Below, piece after piece: positions 1 through 8,080 of a stretch of DNA of 64,000 nucleotides (position 1 is the first letter of the stretch; each line of letters begins with the position of its first letter). Made by a program: the position numbers and the translations under genes. The notes beneath the pieces are model-generated. The model ran no database searches. It was not told where the DNA came from and saw only the letters and a program-made list of their open reading frames with translations. The stretch is taken from positions 3,410,001-3,474,000 of the forward strand of contig NZ_CP098325.1 in NCBI RefSeq assembly GCF_023639785.1, written 5' to 3'. Source of the stretch: Leclercia adecarboxylata. Lineage in GTDB: Bacteria; Pseudomonadota; Gammaproteobacteria; Enterobacterales; Enterobacteriaceae.

Positions 1-1
1 C

Positions 2-574
2 AATCAGTACAACATTGACCGCGAACAGGCCCGGCGCGTGCTGGAAACCACAATCCATATCTACGATCAGTGGGAAGCCCAGAATCCGAAACTGGCGCAT
101 CCGCAGCTGGCAGCCCTGCTTAAGTGGGCGGCGATGCTGCATGAGGTGGGGCTCAACATTAATCACAGCGGGATGCATCGCCATTCGGCCTATATTCTGC
201 AAAACAGCGACCTGCCCGGTTTCAACCAGGAGCAGCAGACCATGATGGCCTCGCTGGTACGTTATCATCGTAAAGCCGTTAAGCTGGACGAGCTGCCGCG
301 CTTTACGCTGTTTAAGAAAAAACAGTTCCAGCCGCTGATCCAGCTGTTACGTCTGGGCGTGCTGCTGAACAATCAGCGCCAGGCGACCACCACGCCGCCA
401 ACGCTGAAGCTCACCACGGACGATAACCACTGGACGCTGAGCTTCCCGCACGACTGGTTTAGCCAGAACGCGCTGGTACTGCTGGATCTGGAAAAAGAGC
501 AGCAGTACTGGAGTGCCGTCACCGGCTGGTGCTTAAAAATTGAAGAAGAGCACTCGCCGAACGTCGCGGCGTAA
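2..574 (+). CDS. ppx: Exopolyphosphatase, C-terminal part (5' end outside window)
   Basis: The reading frame is open from the left edge of the window to a TAA at 572-574, so only about the last 190 residues are present. They match the helical C-terminal HD-like part of enterobacterial Ppx: a [16 protein letters not shown] segment, [20 protein letters not shown], and the conserved FTLFKKKQF and [15 protein letters not shown] stretches. Ppx removes terminal phosphates from inorganic polyphosphate and is normally encoded directly after ppk, which would lie to the left. An internal GTG at 38 opens a shorter ORF, but the frame continues upstream, so it is not the start. yfgF follows convergently 8 nt after the stop. 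The identification rests on recognised sequence and gene order. Confidence 0.96.
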   Translation, partial: NQYNIDREQARRVLETTIHIYDQWEAQNPKLAHPQLAALLKWAAMLHEVGLNINHSGMHRHSAYILQNSDLPGFNQEQQTMMASLVRYHRKAVKLDELPRFTLFKKKQFQPLIQLLRLGVLLNNQRQATTTPPTLKLTTDDNHWTLSFPHDWFSQNALVLLDLEKEQQYWSAVTGWCLKIEEEHSPNVAA

Positions 575-582
575 TAGTTCCC

Positions 583-2823
583 TCAGGCGCTCTTACTGAG
601 CGCCTCAGTCATTAACACTCTCTCCAGCGGCTCGGGTTTACCAATCAAATAGCCCTGAAAATAGTCAATGCCCATCGCCTCAGCGGCAACGCGGATCTCT
701 TCGCTTTCAACATACTCTGCCACCACCAGCATCTTTTTCATCCGCGCCAGGTGGCAGATCGAGGCAACTATCTGATAGTCCAGGCTGTTGCTGACGATAT
801 TACGAATAAAGCTGCCGTCGATCTTGAGGATATCGGCATCGACATTTTTCAGGCGCGCATAGCTGGCATAGCCGGTACCAAAATCATCAATGGCAATCCG
901 GCATCCCATCTGCTGCAAGTGGGTCACGGTCTGCATCGCCAGCCCGGCATTGCCAAAACTGCTGCTCTCGGTGATCTCGAAGATGAGCTGCCAGCTCTCA
1001 ACAGAATATTTTTGCAACATCCGACTGACCTCAAGCGGCAGCTGGGCCCGACACACGGACGTTGGGGAAAGATTGATAGCAAACCGCTGTCCCGGCAGCG
1101 CTTCCCGGTTATCCGCCATAAACTTAAGCGTCTTCTCCAGCACCAGCAAATCAATGCGCGACGAGAGACCAAACTCCTGGGCAACGGGCAGAAAGACATC
1201 GGGTGAAATCAGCCCGTCGTCGCCATTTTGCAGACGGAGCAGGATCTCGTGATAGTTATCGCCGCGAATGCCCTGGACGGGCTGCGCCAGCAGGGTAAAT
1301 TCATCTTTTTCCAGCGCGCGCTGCAGGCGATTCATCATATCGACTTTGTCTTTCAGGCCGCGCTGAAGATTGATCGCGCCACGCTGCTGGAGGTTTTCCG
1401 GGTGATTGGTCGCAAGAGAGAGATCTGCAATAGTGCTCAGCTCACCCAACAGCAGATAGAGATGCACTACCGGGGAGCGCACATAGCAGTAACTGACCCC
1501 CACCGGTGGCTGGAGCGGCATTCCGTCCCAGATAAAGCGGAAACGCTTTATATGCAGATCCAGTTCATCAATGCGGGACTGATGCATTTCAGTATTTAAA
1601 CGCAGCACCAGATCGTGACCCGACAGCTGATACACGCACTCATCTGATTCCAGGTAGTCGTTCAGCCATGCGGCCAGCTTCTGTTTGTACTGGATGCGCA
1701 GCAGTACGCCGTAGTTACGTCCCAGCACCTCCAGCTCCGGGATGCGCAGGAAGCAGAGTACCGACCAGGGGGCTTTGCCCAGCGCACGATTGAGCGCGCG
1801 CAAATTGGGCATGTGTACTACCGGATCGAGAAACGCCAGCCGTCTGGCGCGCAGATTAATCGCCCGCTGGCGCGTCGCCAGCACCGCCATATACACCACC
1901 ACGAAGGTAAAGACCAGATAGCTGGACGAGGTGATGGTCAGCTGAATGTCATAGCCTTGCGACCAGGGTATGTAACGGTAAAAATAGTGAATGGAGATAA
2001 TAAGGATGGGGGTCCAGATCAATGACATCAGCTTATAACCGAAGCGCATAGACCCCCATAACATCACCGGCATCAGCAGCGACAGCGTGTAGTTGGTGCT
2101 GAAAATGGAGCTGTTTTCGTTGATCGGCCACAGCAGCAGGGCCAGCAATGCACCGGCAACCAGCGTCCAGATAATGCCTTCAGTTATCGTTACTTTGCTG
2201 TCAATCTGCATAACAATCTGCGATATCAGGCTGCGCAGATAGCGGGGATGGCGCAGGGTGCGGATCACCAGGTAGCAGAATGGCACTCCTGTCAGGCAGC
2301 CAACCAGCAATCCCTGATAGTTAATCAGGGAGCGGATCCCAATGGTATTAATACCGACCAGGTCAAAACGTGTCTGGTAGAAGCCAAGATAGACAGCAAA
2401 CTGAAACAGCAGCAGAAACAGGGTGGCTGGACAGAACATCTGCCAGAACATTCGTTGCGCCATCAGGCGTCCGTCGCCATAGGAGACCTTGTTTCGCCGT
2501 GGCGCAAAGACCTTATATCCACCCCAACTGAGCGTTATCGGGATGAGGAAATGCCCCAACGAGACGGCAGTTTCGTAGCCGCCAAGAGTGGGGTAATAGC
2601 GCAAAAAAAGCGCAACCATAATGCCTGGCACTGCCGCCATGCCATAGAACAGCATCAGCGAGAGTAATAGCGCCAGAGGCATGTAATAAAGCACCACCAC
2701 GTTGCCCTGCACATGGGTGTATGTCGTGGCGTGACGCGCAATGGGTAAAAGAATAACCGGCAGGATAAGTGGAAGCCCCCACCAGCGATCTCTGTATTTT
2801 TTGTATAACGTAAAAAGAGTCAT
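583..2823 (-). CDS. yfgF: Cyclic-di-GMP phosphodiesterase YfgF (MASE1 - degenerate GGDEF - EAL)
   Basis: A 746-residue inner-membrane protein. The N-terminal third is a multi-helix MASE1-type sensor. It is followed by a GGDEF-like domain whose signature is reduced to SGHDL, so it is unlikely to be a cyclase. The C-terminal EAL domain keeps the catalytic pieces: EILLRL in the EAL position, AIDDFGTG, ILKIDGSFI, VVAEYVE and QGYLIGKP. It should therefore hydrolyse c-di-GMP. The start at 2823 (MTLFTLYKKYRDRWWGLP) is chosen because it aligns without a gap with the start of E. coli YfgF (747 aa). In-frame ATGs at 2832 and 2847 would add 3 and 8 residues. E. coli YfgF is described as anaerobically expressed and FNR-dependent, and an FNR-like site lies upstream here. 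Confidence 0.95.
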   Translation of the reverse strand: MTLFTLYKKYRDRWWGLPLILPVILLPIARHATTYTHVQGNVVVLYYMPLALLLSLMLFYGMAAVPGIMVALFLRYYPTLGGYETAVSLGHFLIPITLSWGGYKVFAPRRNKVSYGDGRLMAQRMFWQMFCPATLFLLLFQFAVYLGFYQTRFDLVGINTIGIRSLINYQGLLVGCLTGVPFCYLVIRTLRHPRYLRSLISQIVMQIDSKVTITEGIIWTLVAGALLALLLWPINENSSIFSTNYTLSLLMPVMLWGSMRFGYKLMSLIWTPILIISIHYFYRYIPWSQGYDIQLTITSSSYLVFTFVVVYMAVLATRQRAINLRARRLAFLDPVVHMPNLRALNRALGKAPWSVLCFLRIPELEVLGRNYGVLLRIQYKQKLAAWLNDYLESDECVYQLSGHDLVLRLNTEMHQSRIDELDLHIKRFRFIWDGMPLQPPVGVSYCYVRSPVVHLYLLLGELSTIADLSLATNHPENLQQRGAINLQRGLKDKVDMMNRLQRALEKDEFTLLAQPVQGIRGDNYHEILLRLQNGDDGLISPDVFLPVAQEFGLSSRIDLLVLEKTLKFMADNREALPGQRFAINLSPTSVCRAQLPLEVSRMLQKYSVESWQLIFEITESSSFGNAGLAMQTVTHLQQMGCRIAIDDFGTGYASYARLKNVDADILKIDGSFIRNIVSNSLDYQIVASICHLARMKKMLVVAEYVESEEIRVAAEAMGIDYFQGYLIGKPEPLERVLMTEALSKSA

Positions 2824-2847
2824 AGATGCCATAGTAAACCCGCTCAT

Positions 2848-3170
2848 CCCGGGGGGTAGTTGAGACAGGCATCCAACCTGACAATGTTGCCGTGCAAACG
2901 GATTACCGATTACACGAGAGGAATAAAGATTTTAGTTAGCAACGGCGAGTGACATTTGACTTAAATCAAACATATTAATATCGATAAATAATATTCAGCT
3001 TTTTTAACTGTACTTTTGTGCTAATTATCAATGGCGTAAATAAACTGATTAATATACATAACAATAAATGGATTAGTTGTTGACGGAATTTTACATCAGG
3101 ATCAATTGACCCCTGCTCGCCCGTATGCCTTAATGGCGTACCGCCCTCAGGGTATTTCAGGAAAACTACA
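2848..3170. other. yfgF/yfgG divergent intergenic region
   Basis: This 323-nt AT-rich region separates two divergent genes. It holds the FNR-like site and yfgF promoter described separately. It also has long AT-rich tracts (about 2970-3090) with no convincing ORF, and ends in the Shine-Dalgarno CAGGAAA just before the GTG start of yfgG. No small RNA gene or other conserved element was recognised. Confidence 0.7.
2929..2969 (-). promoter_or_regulatory. Putative class II FNR-dependent promoter of yfgF
   Basis: TTGACTTAAATCAA at 2956-2969 matches the FNR consensus TTGAT-N4-ATCAA except for one base. On the minus strand a TAAAAT hexamer (2934-2929) could be the -10 element. The predicted transcription start near 2921 places the FNR dyad centre at about -41.5, the classic class II activator position. 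The site is seen directly; its function is inferred from the geometry and from the reported FNR dependence of E. coli yfgF. Confidence 0.7.
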
Positions 3171-3377
3171 GTGAGTCAGGCCACACGTATGCGAAGACGA
3201 CATCGGTTTAACACTCGGATGACGCGTATCATACTGCTTATCAGCCTCTTCTTTTTCGTCGGCCGCTTCGTTTACTCCTCTATTGGTGCGTGGTATCACC
3301 ACCAGGAGAAAAAACAGGCCCAGCAATCTACCCTCTCCGCCGATTACGCCGAGCGTTCGACGTCGACAATTAATTAA
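3171..3377 (+). CDS. yfgG: Small single-span membrane protein YfgG
   Basis: A 68-residue protein starting at GTG (3171), with CAGGAAA positioned as a ribosome binding site. It has a strongly basic N terminus (SQATRMRRRHRFNTRMTR), one hydrophobic segment (IILLISLFFFVGRFVYSS, roughly residues 20-37) and a polar C-terminal tail. This matches E. coli YfgG (63 aa) closely over the first 50 residues; the tail diverges. It is probably a type II single-pass inner-membrane protein. Its biochemical role is not established; links to metal (nickel/cobalt) stress in E. coli are recalled from the literature and not visible here. It stands divergent to yfgF and shares the intergenic region. Confidence 0.92.
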   Translation: MSQATRMRRRHRFNTRMTRIILLISLFFFVGRFVYSSIGAWYHHQEKKQAQQSTLSADYAERSTSTIN

Positions 3378-3404
3378 TCGTTTGGTTTTTATTGGTTCAA
3401 TTAA

Positions 3405-4289
3405 CTATTCTGCATTCTGTAATAATCGAATAATTTCGCCGATCCCTTTGCTCAGAATTTTATCCTGACGCATAACGATTGCCAGCTGGCGATGTAATAC
3501 TGGCGTAAGCGACCGCACGCATAACCCCTGCCTGTCTTCCGCGCAATTGACTGCCATTCGGGGGATAATGCTGTATCCCAGGCCGACGCGAACCATCCGC
3601 TTGATCGCTTCGATACTGCCGGATTGCATAATCGGCGGCGCTTCCACCCCGCTTGCCTGAAACCAGGCGTCGATCACCCGTCGCGTACTGCTTCCCGCAC
3701 TGAAGGCGATAAAGGGCCTGTCCCGCAGATGCTCTGCGGTCAGAGAGACATATTGCCCCTCGTCTTCCCCGGCGGCGATAAACACAAACTCCTCATCCAT
3801 CACCGGGGCGATCGCCAGCGCCGAACCAGCCGCCGGGAGCGTCACCAGCCCCAAATCGAGACGGTTCTCCTCAATGGCGCGAACAATCTCAAGGGTGTTA
3901 CCGGTAGTGACGCCAACCCGCAGCAGCGGATGCGCCTGACGCAGTTGCTGCAGCAGGGGTGGCAACAGGTGAATGCAGGCCGTGGCTCCCATTCCGATGG
4001 TTATGGTGCCGCTCACTTCCTGATTAAACGCGGCCACGGACCGTATCGCCTCATCCACCGCCTGCTCGATGCGCTCGCCGTGGGTGAATAACGCCTGCCC
4101 GGCCGCCGTGGCTTTAATCCCCCGCCCGGTCCGCTCAATTAATCGCGTCTGCAGAAATTGCTCCAGCTGGCGGATCTGCAAGCTGACGGCGGGTTGCGAA
4201 AGGCCCAGCACATCCGCAGCGGCAGAAAAACTGCCGCGCTGCACCACCAGGCGAAAGGTCGCCAGCTGTCCCAGATTCAGGGTCGTCAT
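3405..4289 (-). CDS. LysR-family transcriptional regulator
   Basis: A 294-residue LTTR. The N-terminal winged helix-turn-helix is plain (GSFSAAADVLGLSQPAVSLQ, then the LEQFLQTRLIERTGRGIKAT wing). A periplasmic-binding-protein-like effector domain covers residues ~90-290. It reads divergently from the MFS transporter gene at 4388, with a 98-nt gap, the usual layout for an LTTR controlling its neighbour. The effector is unknown. The block to which it belongs occupies the place of yfgH-yfgI between yfgG and guaA of E. coli, so it is accessory. The specific family member was not recognised; the call to family level is secure. Confidence 0.9.
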   Translation of the reverse strand: MTTLNLGQLATFRLVVQRGSFSAAADVLGLSQPAVSLQIRQLEQFLQTRLIERTGRGIKATAAGQALFTHGERIEQAVDEAIRSVAAFNQEVSGTITIGMGATACIHLLPPLLQQLRQAHPLLRVGVTTGNTLEIVRAIEENRLDLGLVTLPAAGSALAIAPVMDEEFVFIAAGEDEGQYVSLTAEHLRDRPFIAFSAGSSTRRVIDAWFQASGVEAPPIMQSGSIEAIKRMVRVGLGYSIIPRMAVNCAEDRQGLCVRSLTPVLHRQLAIVMRQDKILSKGIGEIIRLLQNAE

Positions 4290-4387
4290 TACAAAGTTTC
4301 TCTTATAGGAGCCATAAACGCCCGGGCCTGCCTGCGCCCCGATGCAGTGGATATGCTCAGGATAACGCCCTGATGGAATGAAAGATA

Positions 4388-5569
4388 ATGAAAAACCCTG
4401 CCATACCCCGAGCCATCCCGCTGACCACCGGCTGTAACCAGCTTATCAACTGGGGGATCTCTTTTTATATGCCGGGTACCTTTGCCCGGGCGATTACTGC
4501 GGATACCGGCTGGTCGTCGCCGCAAGTCTATTCAGGCCTGACGCTCGCCATGCTGGTGATGGCCGCTCTCTCGCCCTTTGTTGCCCGCATACTGTCGCGG
4601 GCTGGCGGCCAGCGCGTGGTGATGACGGGTTCCCTGCTGCTCGCCGTCGGTTGCCTGATCATGGCCGGGACGCATTCGCTGGTTGCCTGGTACAGCGCCT
4701 GGGTGTTAACCGGCATCGGGATGCGTTTGTCGCTGTACGACGCGCTGTTTGCCGCGCTGGTCAATCTTTACGGCCAGCAGGCGCGACGAACCATCTCCCG
4801 CGTAACCCTGGCGGGTGGGTTGGCCTCGGTGGTGTTCTGGCCGCTCGGCGAGGCGCTGCTTAACGTGATGGGCTGGCGTGACGCGCTTCTGATTTATGCC
4901 CTGTTCGGCTTGCTGAGCGCGCTGTTAACCCTGGCGTTACCCAATCAAACACGCCCTGTCGTTAATAAATCCCTCGCAACTGGCGGGGGACAGGATCGGC
5001 GCAACGGCTGGCTCTACGCCGCCTTTATTGCGCTGATCACCTTTGTCTCTAACGGTACTTCCACCCATCTGCCGGAATTTATCGCCAGCGTCGGCCTGCC
5101 GGTTACCGTCGGGATGTTATGGGGCATCGGTCAGACTGGCGCACGATTTCTGGAGGTGGTTGCCGGCGCGGGGCTGACGCCGCTGCGCCTCACCTTGCTC
5201 ACTACCCTTGCGATGCCGGTCTGCTTTTTGCTGGGTGTGAGCAGCACGCTCTGGCTCTGGTCGGCCGCCTGTTTTGTGCTGGGCTATGGGGCGATCAACG
5301 GCCTGGTGACCATCGTAAAAGCGACCCTGCCCTTACAGCTGTTTGCGCCACAAGAGTACGCCAGACTGACCGGGGTGCTGCTGATCCCCGCCCAGCTGAT
5401 GGCGGCGGCCTCCCCACTGGCTTATGCCTGGCTGAACCGAGCGCTGGGCGTGGTGGGCGCAATGTGGCTGTCGTGGGGGCTGACGCTGGTGATCGCCGGG
5501 CTGGCGGTGGCCATCGTGAAAGGTCAGGCAGTGCGTGATGATCGGGGCATCCCTGCCCTGAACGACTAA
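4388..5569 (+). CDS. MFS transporter, substrate unknown
   Basis: A 393-residue protein with about 12 hydrophobic segments and no signal peptide, typical of the major facilitator superfamily. The early segment ends in LSRAGGQRVV, the usual loop 2-3 position of the family motif, and the central loop around residues 185-205 is hydrophilic (TRPVVNKSLATGGGQDRRNG). It is divergent to the LysR regulator and tail-to-tail with the SDR gene: their 3' ends overlap by 4 nt (5566-5569). The context suggests uptake or export of a small organic acid or similar compound under LTTR control, but nothing in the sequence fixes the substrate. The ribosome binding site is weak (GAAAGATA), so a slightly different start is possible. 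Confidence 0.85.
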   Translation: MKNPAIPRAIPLTTGCNQLINWGISFYMPGTFARAITADTGWSSPQVYSGLTLAMLVMAALSPFVARILSRAGGQRVVMTGSLLLAVGCLIMAGTHSLVAWYSAWVLTGIGMRLSLYDALFAALVNLYGQQARRTISRVTLAGGLASVVFWPLGEALLNVMGWRDALLIYALFGLLSALLTLALPNQTRPVVNKSLATGGGQDRRNGWLYAAFIALITFVSNGTSTHLPEFIASVGLPVTVGMLWGIGQTGARFLEVVAGAGLTPLRLTLLTTLAMPVCFLLGVSSTLWLWSAACFVLGYGAINGLVTIVKATLPLQLFAPQEYARLTGVLLIPAQLMAAASPLAYAWLNRALGVVGAMWLSWGLTLVIAGLAVAIVKGQAVRDDRGIPALND

Positions 5570-6291
5570 AGGACAAATCCGCCGTCAATAGTCAGGCTTG
5601 AACCGGTCATGTAGCCGGAAGACTCACCCGCAAGCCAGGCTGCCAGGGAGGCGATCTCTTCCGGCTTACCGATACGTTGCAGCGGGACGAGCGACGTTAT
5701 TTGCTCCACTATGCTGGCGGTCATATCGGTGGCTACAGGCCCCGGCTGGATGTTGTTTATGGTGATGCCCCGTGGTGCCAGATCCAAAGCGAGGTTTTGC
5801 ACCATCGATGCCACCGCCGCTTTACTCATGGCGTAAACACTGCTCCCCGCATGCCCCGTGCGCACCGCGGTATTGCTGCCGATGGTGATAATTCTTCCTC
5901 CCTCCTTCATCGGCTTAACCGCCGCCTGAATGGCGAGGAAGACGCCGCGCACGTTGACGGCCAGGGTGGTATCCAGATCCGCCAGGGTATACTCCTCAAG
6001 AGTCCCCGGGCGAAGCACACCCGCGTTCACTACGGCCACATCAAGCCTGCCATAGTGGTGTAGCGTTGTGTCGACTGCCGCCTGGATTGCCGCCGCATCA
6101 GCGCTGTCGGCCTCAATGGCTATTGCCTGCCCACCCTGACGCGTAAGGGCGGCTACCACATCCTGCGCCCTGTCGGGACGGGACACCCAGGTGATGGCAA
6201 CCCGATAGCCGTCGTGCGCCAGACGTGCGGCAATGGCCGCCCCTATACCGCGCGCACCGCCGAATACCAACGCAACTTTTTCGTGATTCAT
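5566..6291 (-). CDS. SDR-family NAD(P)-dependent oxidoreductase (FabG-like)
   Basis: A classical short-chain dehydrogenase of 241 residues. Visible motifs are the cofactor loop GGARGIG (residues 11-17), VVNAGV at the NNAG position, the catalytic Ser in TIGSNTA, the YAMSK catalytic Tyr-x3-Lys, and a C-terminal YMTGSSLTIDGG. The chosen start at 6291 lies 10 nt after AGGAG. ATGs at 6300 and 6324 are in frame, but the first sits almost on the AGGAG. The gene converges on the MFS gene with a 4-nt overlap. Substrate cannot be predicted. It may act on the compound moved by the neighbouring transporter or may be independent. Confidence 0.88.
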   Translation of the reverse strand: MNHEKVALVFGGARGIGAAIAARLAHDGYRVAITWVSRPDRAQDVVAALTRQGGQAIAIEADSADAAAIQAAVDTTLHHYGRLDVAVVNAGVLRPGTLEEYTLADLDTTLAVNVRGVFLAIQAAVKPMKEGGRIITIGSNTAVRTGHAGSSVYAMSKAAVASMVQNLALDLAPRGITINNIQPGPVATDMTASIVEQITSLVPLQRIGKPEEIASLAAWLAGESSGYMTGSSLTIDGGFVL

Positions 6292-6511
6292 GATGGTCAT
6301 ACTCCTGTTTGCTTGAGCACCCACCCGGGTGCCTCTGCAGATACTCTGCCAGCGAAAACGCCCCCGCGCTTGCGCGGAATGTATCGCACTGTATCCACGC
6401 CGCCCTGCTTACGCAGCCATACAAAAAAGCCGCCCACAGCAAACAGACCCGATACATAAAAATGGTTTTCTGTCTCTGTCGCCATTGATGACCTGAAGAG
6501 GAGATACCTGA

Positions 6512-6973
6512 ATGATGCGTCGACATTTACTGCTCACGCTGTTCGCGCTGACATCTGGCTGCACCTTGGCCGCACCGTTAAGCGGCCTCAGCGCGGCGGA
6601 TGTTAACGGCCCTGCTGCCGTTGCACCGCTCGAACAGCCCCAGCCCCCGGCGAAGCTGATTGTGGATCCGCCGCTGGCGGGCCCGCTGCGTAAAGGGGCA
6701 GTCTTTATTCAGTACCGCACCGAGAACATGCGCATTGAACCCGTGTTCGGGCCCGAGGCGCTAAAAGTGACGCCGCGTATCGGCCATATCCACGTCATTG
6801 TGGATGACAACCCCTGGCACTGGGCCGACGCCAGCGGCGAGCCGGTCATTCTGGTGGGACTGCCAGCAGGCCATCACAGGGTGACCCTTATCCTTGCCGA
6901 TCCAACCCATAAACCTGTCGATCGTAAAACCGTCGAATTCACCGTGCCGCCGCATGCCGCGACTATGCACTGA
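6512..6973 (+). CDS. Exported DUF6130-family protein
   Basis: A 153-residue protein preceded by a strong ribosome binding site (GAGGAG, spacing 8); an ATG also follows at 6515. The N terminus (MRRHLLLTLFALTSGCTLAAP) is a signal peptide. The TSGC could be a poor lipobox, but cleavage after CTLA is as likely. A proline-rich linker follows, then a single domain with VFIQYRTENMRIEPVFGPEAL, IGHIHVIVDDNPWHWADASGEPVILVGLPAGHH and LADPTHKPVDRKTVEFTVP. I recognise these as the DUF6130 family. Function is unknown; the small beta-rich domain resembles periplasmic binding or structural modules. It is first in a tight three-gene cassette of exported proteins. Confidence 0.8.
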   Translation: MMRRHLLLTLFALTSGCTLAAPLSGLSAADVNGPAAVAPLEQPQPPAKLIVDPPLAGPLRKGAVFIQYRTENMRIEPVFGPEALKVTPRIGHIHVIVDDNPWHWADASGEPVILVGLPAGHHRVTLILADPTHKPVDRKTVEFTVPPHAATMH

Positions 6974-7008
6974 ACGCAGCCCCTGACTTTTTTTTGAGGA
7001 TGTAAACC

Positions 7009-7263
7009 ATGAAAACATTACTGATTGCCGTTCTGACCTTCACCGCCGCAATGACCTCTTCCGCGTTTGCGGCCCAGGAAATTAACCAGGACCAGGGGCA
7101 ACACAAGATCGGCACCGTTTCCGACAGCAGCGGCGCATCGTCGCTCGCGGATCTGGAGGCAAAACTGCAGGCCAAAGCCGATAAAGCGGGTGGCAGCGCG
7201 TTTCGCATTACCTCTGCTGGCGGGAACAACTCCCTGTCAGGCACCGCCGATATTTATCGCTGA
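7009..7263 (+). CDS. YhcN/BhsA-like small periplasmic protein (DUF1471)
   Basis: An 84-residue precursor with a clear signal peptide (MKTLLIAVLTFTAAMTSSAFA) and a mature part of about 63 residues. The mature part has the DUF1471 pattern: an initial strand (HKIGTVSDSSGASSLADLEAKLQAKADKAGGSAFRITSA) ending in SGTADIYR. Members of this family in E. coli (YhcN, BhsA, McbA, YahO) are small stress- and biofilm-linked periplasmic proteins without known enzymatic activity. A GAGG ribosome binding site precedes the ATG. It lies 35 nt after the DUF6130 gene and 9 nt before the hydrolase gene, so co-transcription is likely. Confidence 0.87.
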   Translation: MKTLLIAVLTFTAAMTSSAFAAQEINQDQGQHKIGTVSDSSGASSLADLEAKLQAKADKAGGSAFRITSAGGNNSLSGTADIYR

Positions 7264-7272
7264 GGCCTCATC

Positions 7273-8019
7273 ATGAAAAAACGCTTTACGCATACCCTGA
7301 TGGCCAGCCTGCTGCTGGCCTCTGCCAGCGGCACTGCGCTGGCGAACAATAAGACCGTGGTGCTGGTGCACGGGGCGTTTGCCGACGGCAGCAGCTGGAA
7401 CCGCGTGATTAGCGACCTGCAACGTCAGCATACCGAGGTTATTGCCGTTCAGCTGCCGCTCACCTCACTGAAAGATGATGTCGCCGCGACGCAGCGCGCC
7501 ATCGCCCGGGCTCAGGGTGATGTGGTGCTGGTGGGTCACTCCTGGGGCGGCACGGTCATCAGCGAGGCGGGTAACGATGCGCGGGTCAAATCGCTGGTTT
7601 ATGTGGCGGCGTTTGCTCCGGATTCAGGCCAGTCGACGGCGGATCTGGCGGGAAGTTACCCGGCCCCGCCGGGCAGCGCAGGCATCGCCAAAACCGCAGA
7701 CGGTTTTCTTTATCTGCCGGATAAAGCGGTACGCGAGGATTTTGCCCCGGACATTAAGGCTGGTGAGCAGAACGCATTGACCGCCACCCAGGGTCCGATC
7801 CGTGCCGACGCCTTTGCAGAAAAGGTGACGCATGCGGCCTGGCACGATAAGCCGAGCTGGTATGTGGTGAGCAAAAATGACCGGATGATCAACCCGGATC
7901 TTGAACGGGCGATGGCGAAGGCGATTGATGCCAAAACCACCGAGGTGGCGGCAAGCCATGTGTCGATGGTGAGCCATCCCGGAGAGATTGCCCGGGCGAT
8001 TGAGCAAGCCGCGAAATGA
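7273..8019 (+). CDS. Exported alpha/beta-hydrolase
   Basis: A 248-residue protein with a signal peptide (residues 1-24, KKRFTHTLMASLLLASASGTALA), then an alpha/beta-hydrolase core. It begins with VVLVHGAFADGSSW, carrying the HG oxyanion motif. The nucleophile elbow is VGHSWGG, a likely acidic residue lies in VVSKNDRMINP, and a catalytic His lies near ASHVSMVSHP. The family includes small esterases such as salicylate-esterase-like enzymes; the substrate is unknown. The cleavable leader is unusual for such enzymes and places it in the periplasm. It is the last gene of the cassette and ends just before a bidirectional terminator shared with guaA. Confidence 0.87.
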   Translation: MKKRFTHTLMASLLLASASGTALANNKTVVLVHGAFADGSSWNRVISDLQRQHTEVIAVQLPLTSLKDDVAATQRAIARAQGDVVLVGHSWGGTVISEAGNDARVKSLVYVAAFAPDSGQSTADLAGSYPAPPGSAGIAKTADGFLYLPDKAVREDFAPDIKAGEQNALTATQGPIRADAFAEKVTHAAWHDKPSWYVVSKNDRMINPDLERAMAKAIDAKTTEVAASHVSMVSHPGEIARAIEQAAK

Positions 8020-8026
8020 GACTGGC

Positions 8027-8058
8027 AAAAAAAAGCCCGCGAGAGGCGGGCTTGTTTT
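8027..8058. terminator. Bidirectional Rho-independent terminator (hydrolase / guaA)
   Basis: The stem GCCCGC (8035-8040) pairs with GCGGGC (8046-8051) around a GAGAG loop. An A-run precedes it and a T-run follows, so it can stop transcripts from both strands. It lies between the convergent hydrolase gene and guaA. Confidence 0.9.
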
Positions 8059-8080
8059 TTTAACGCTTAACGGGCGGGAA

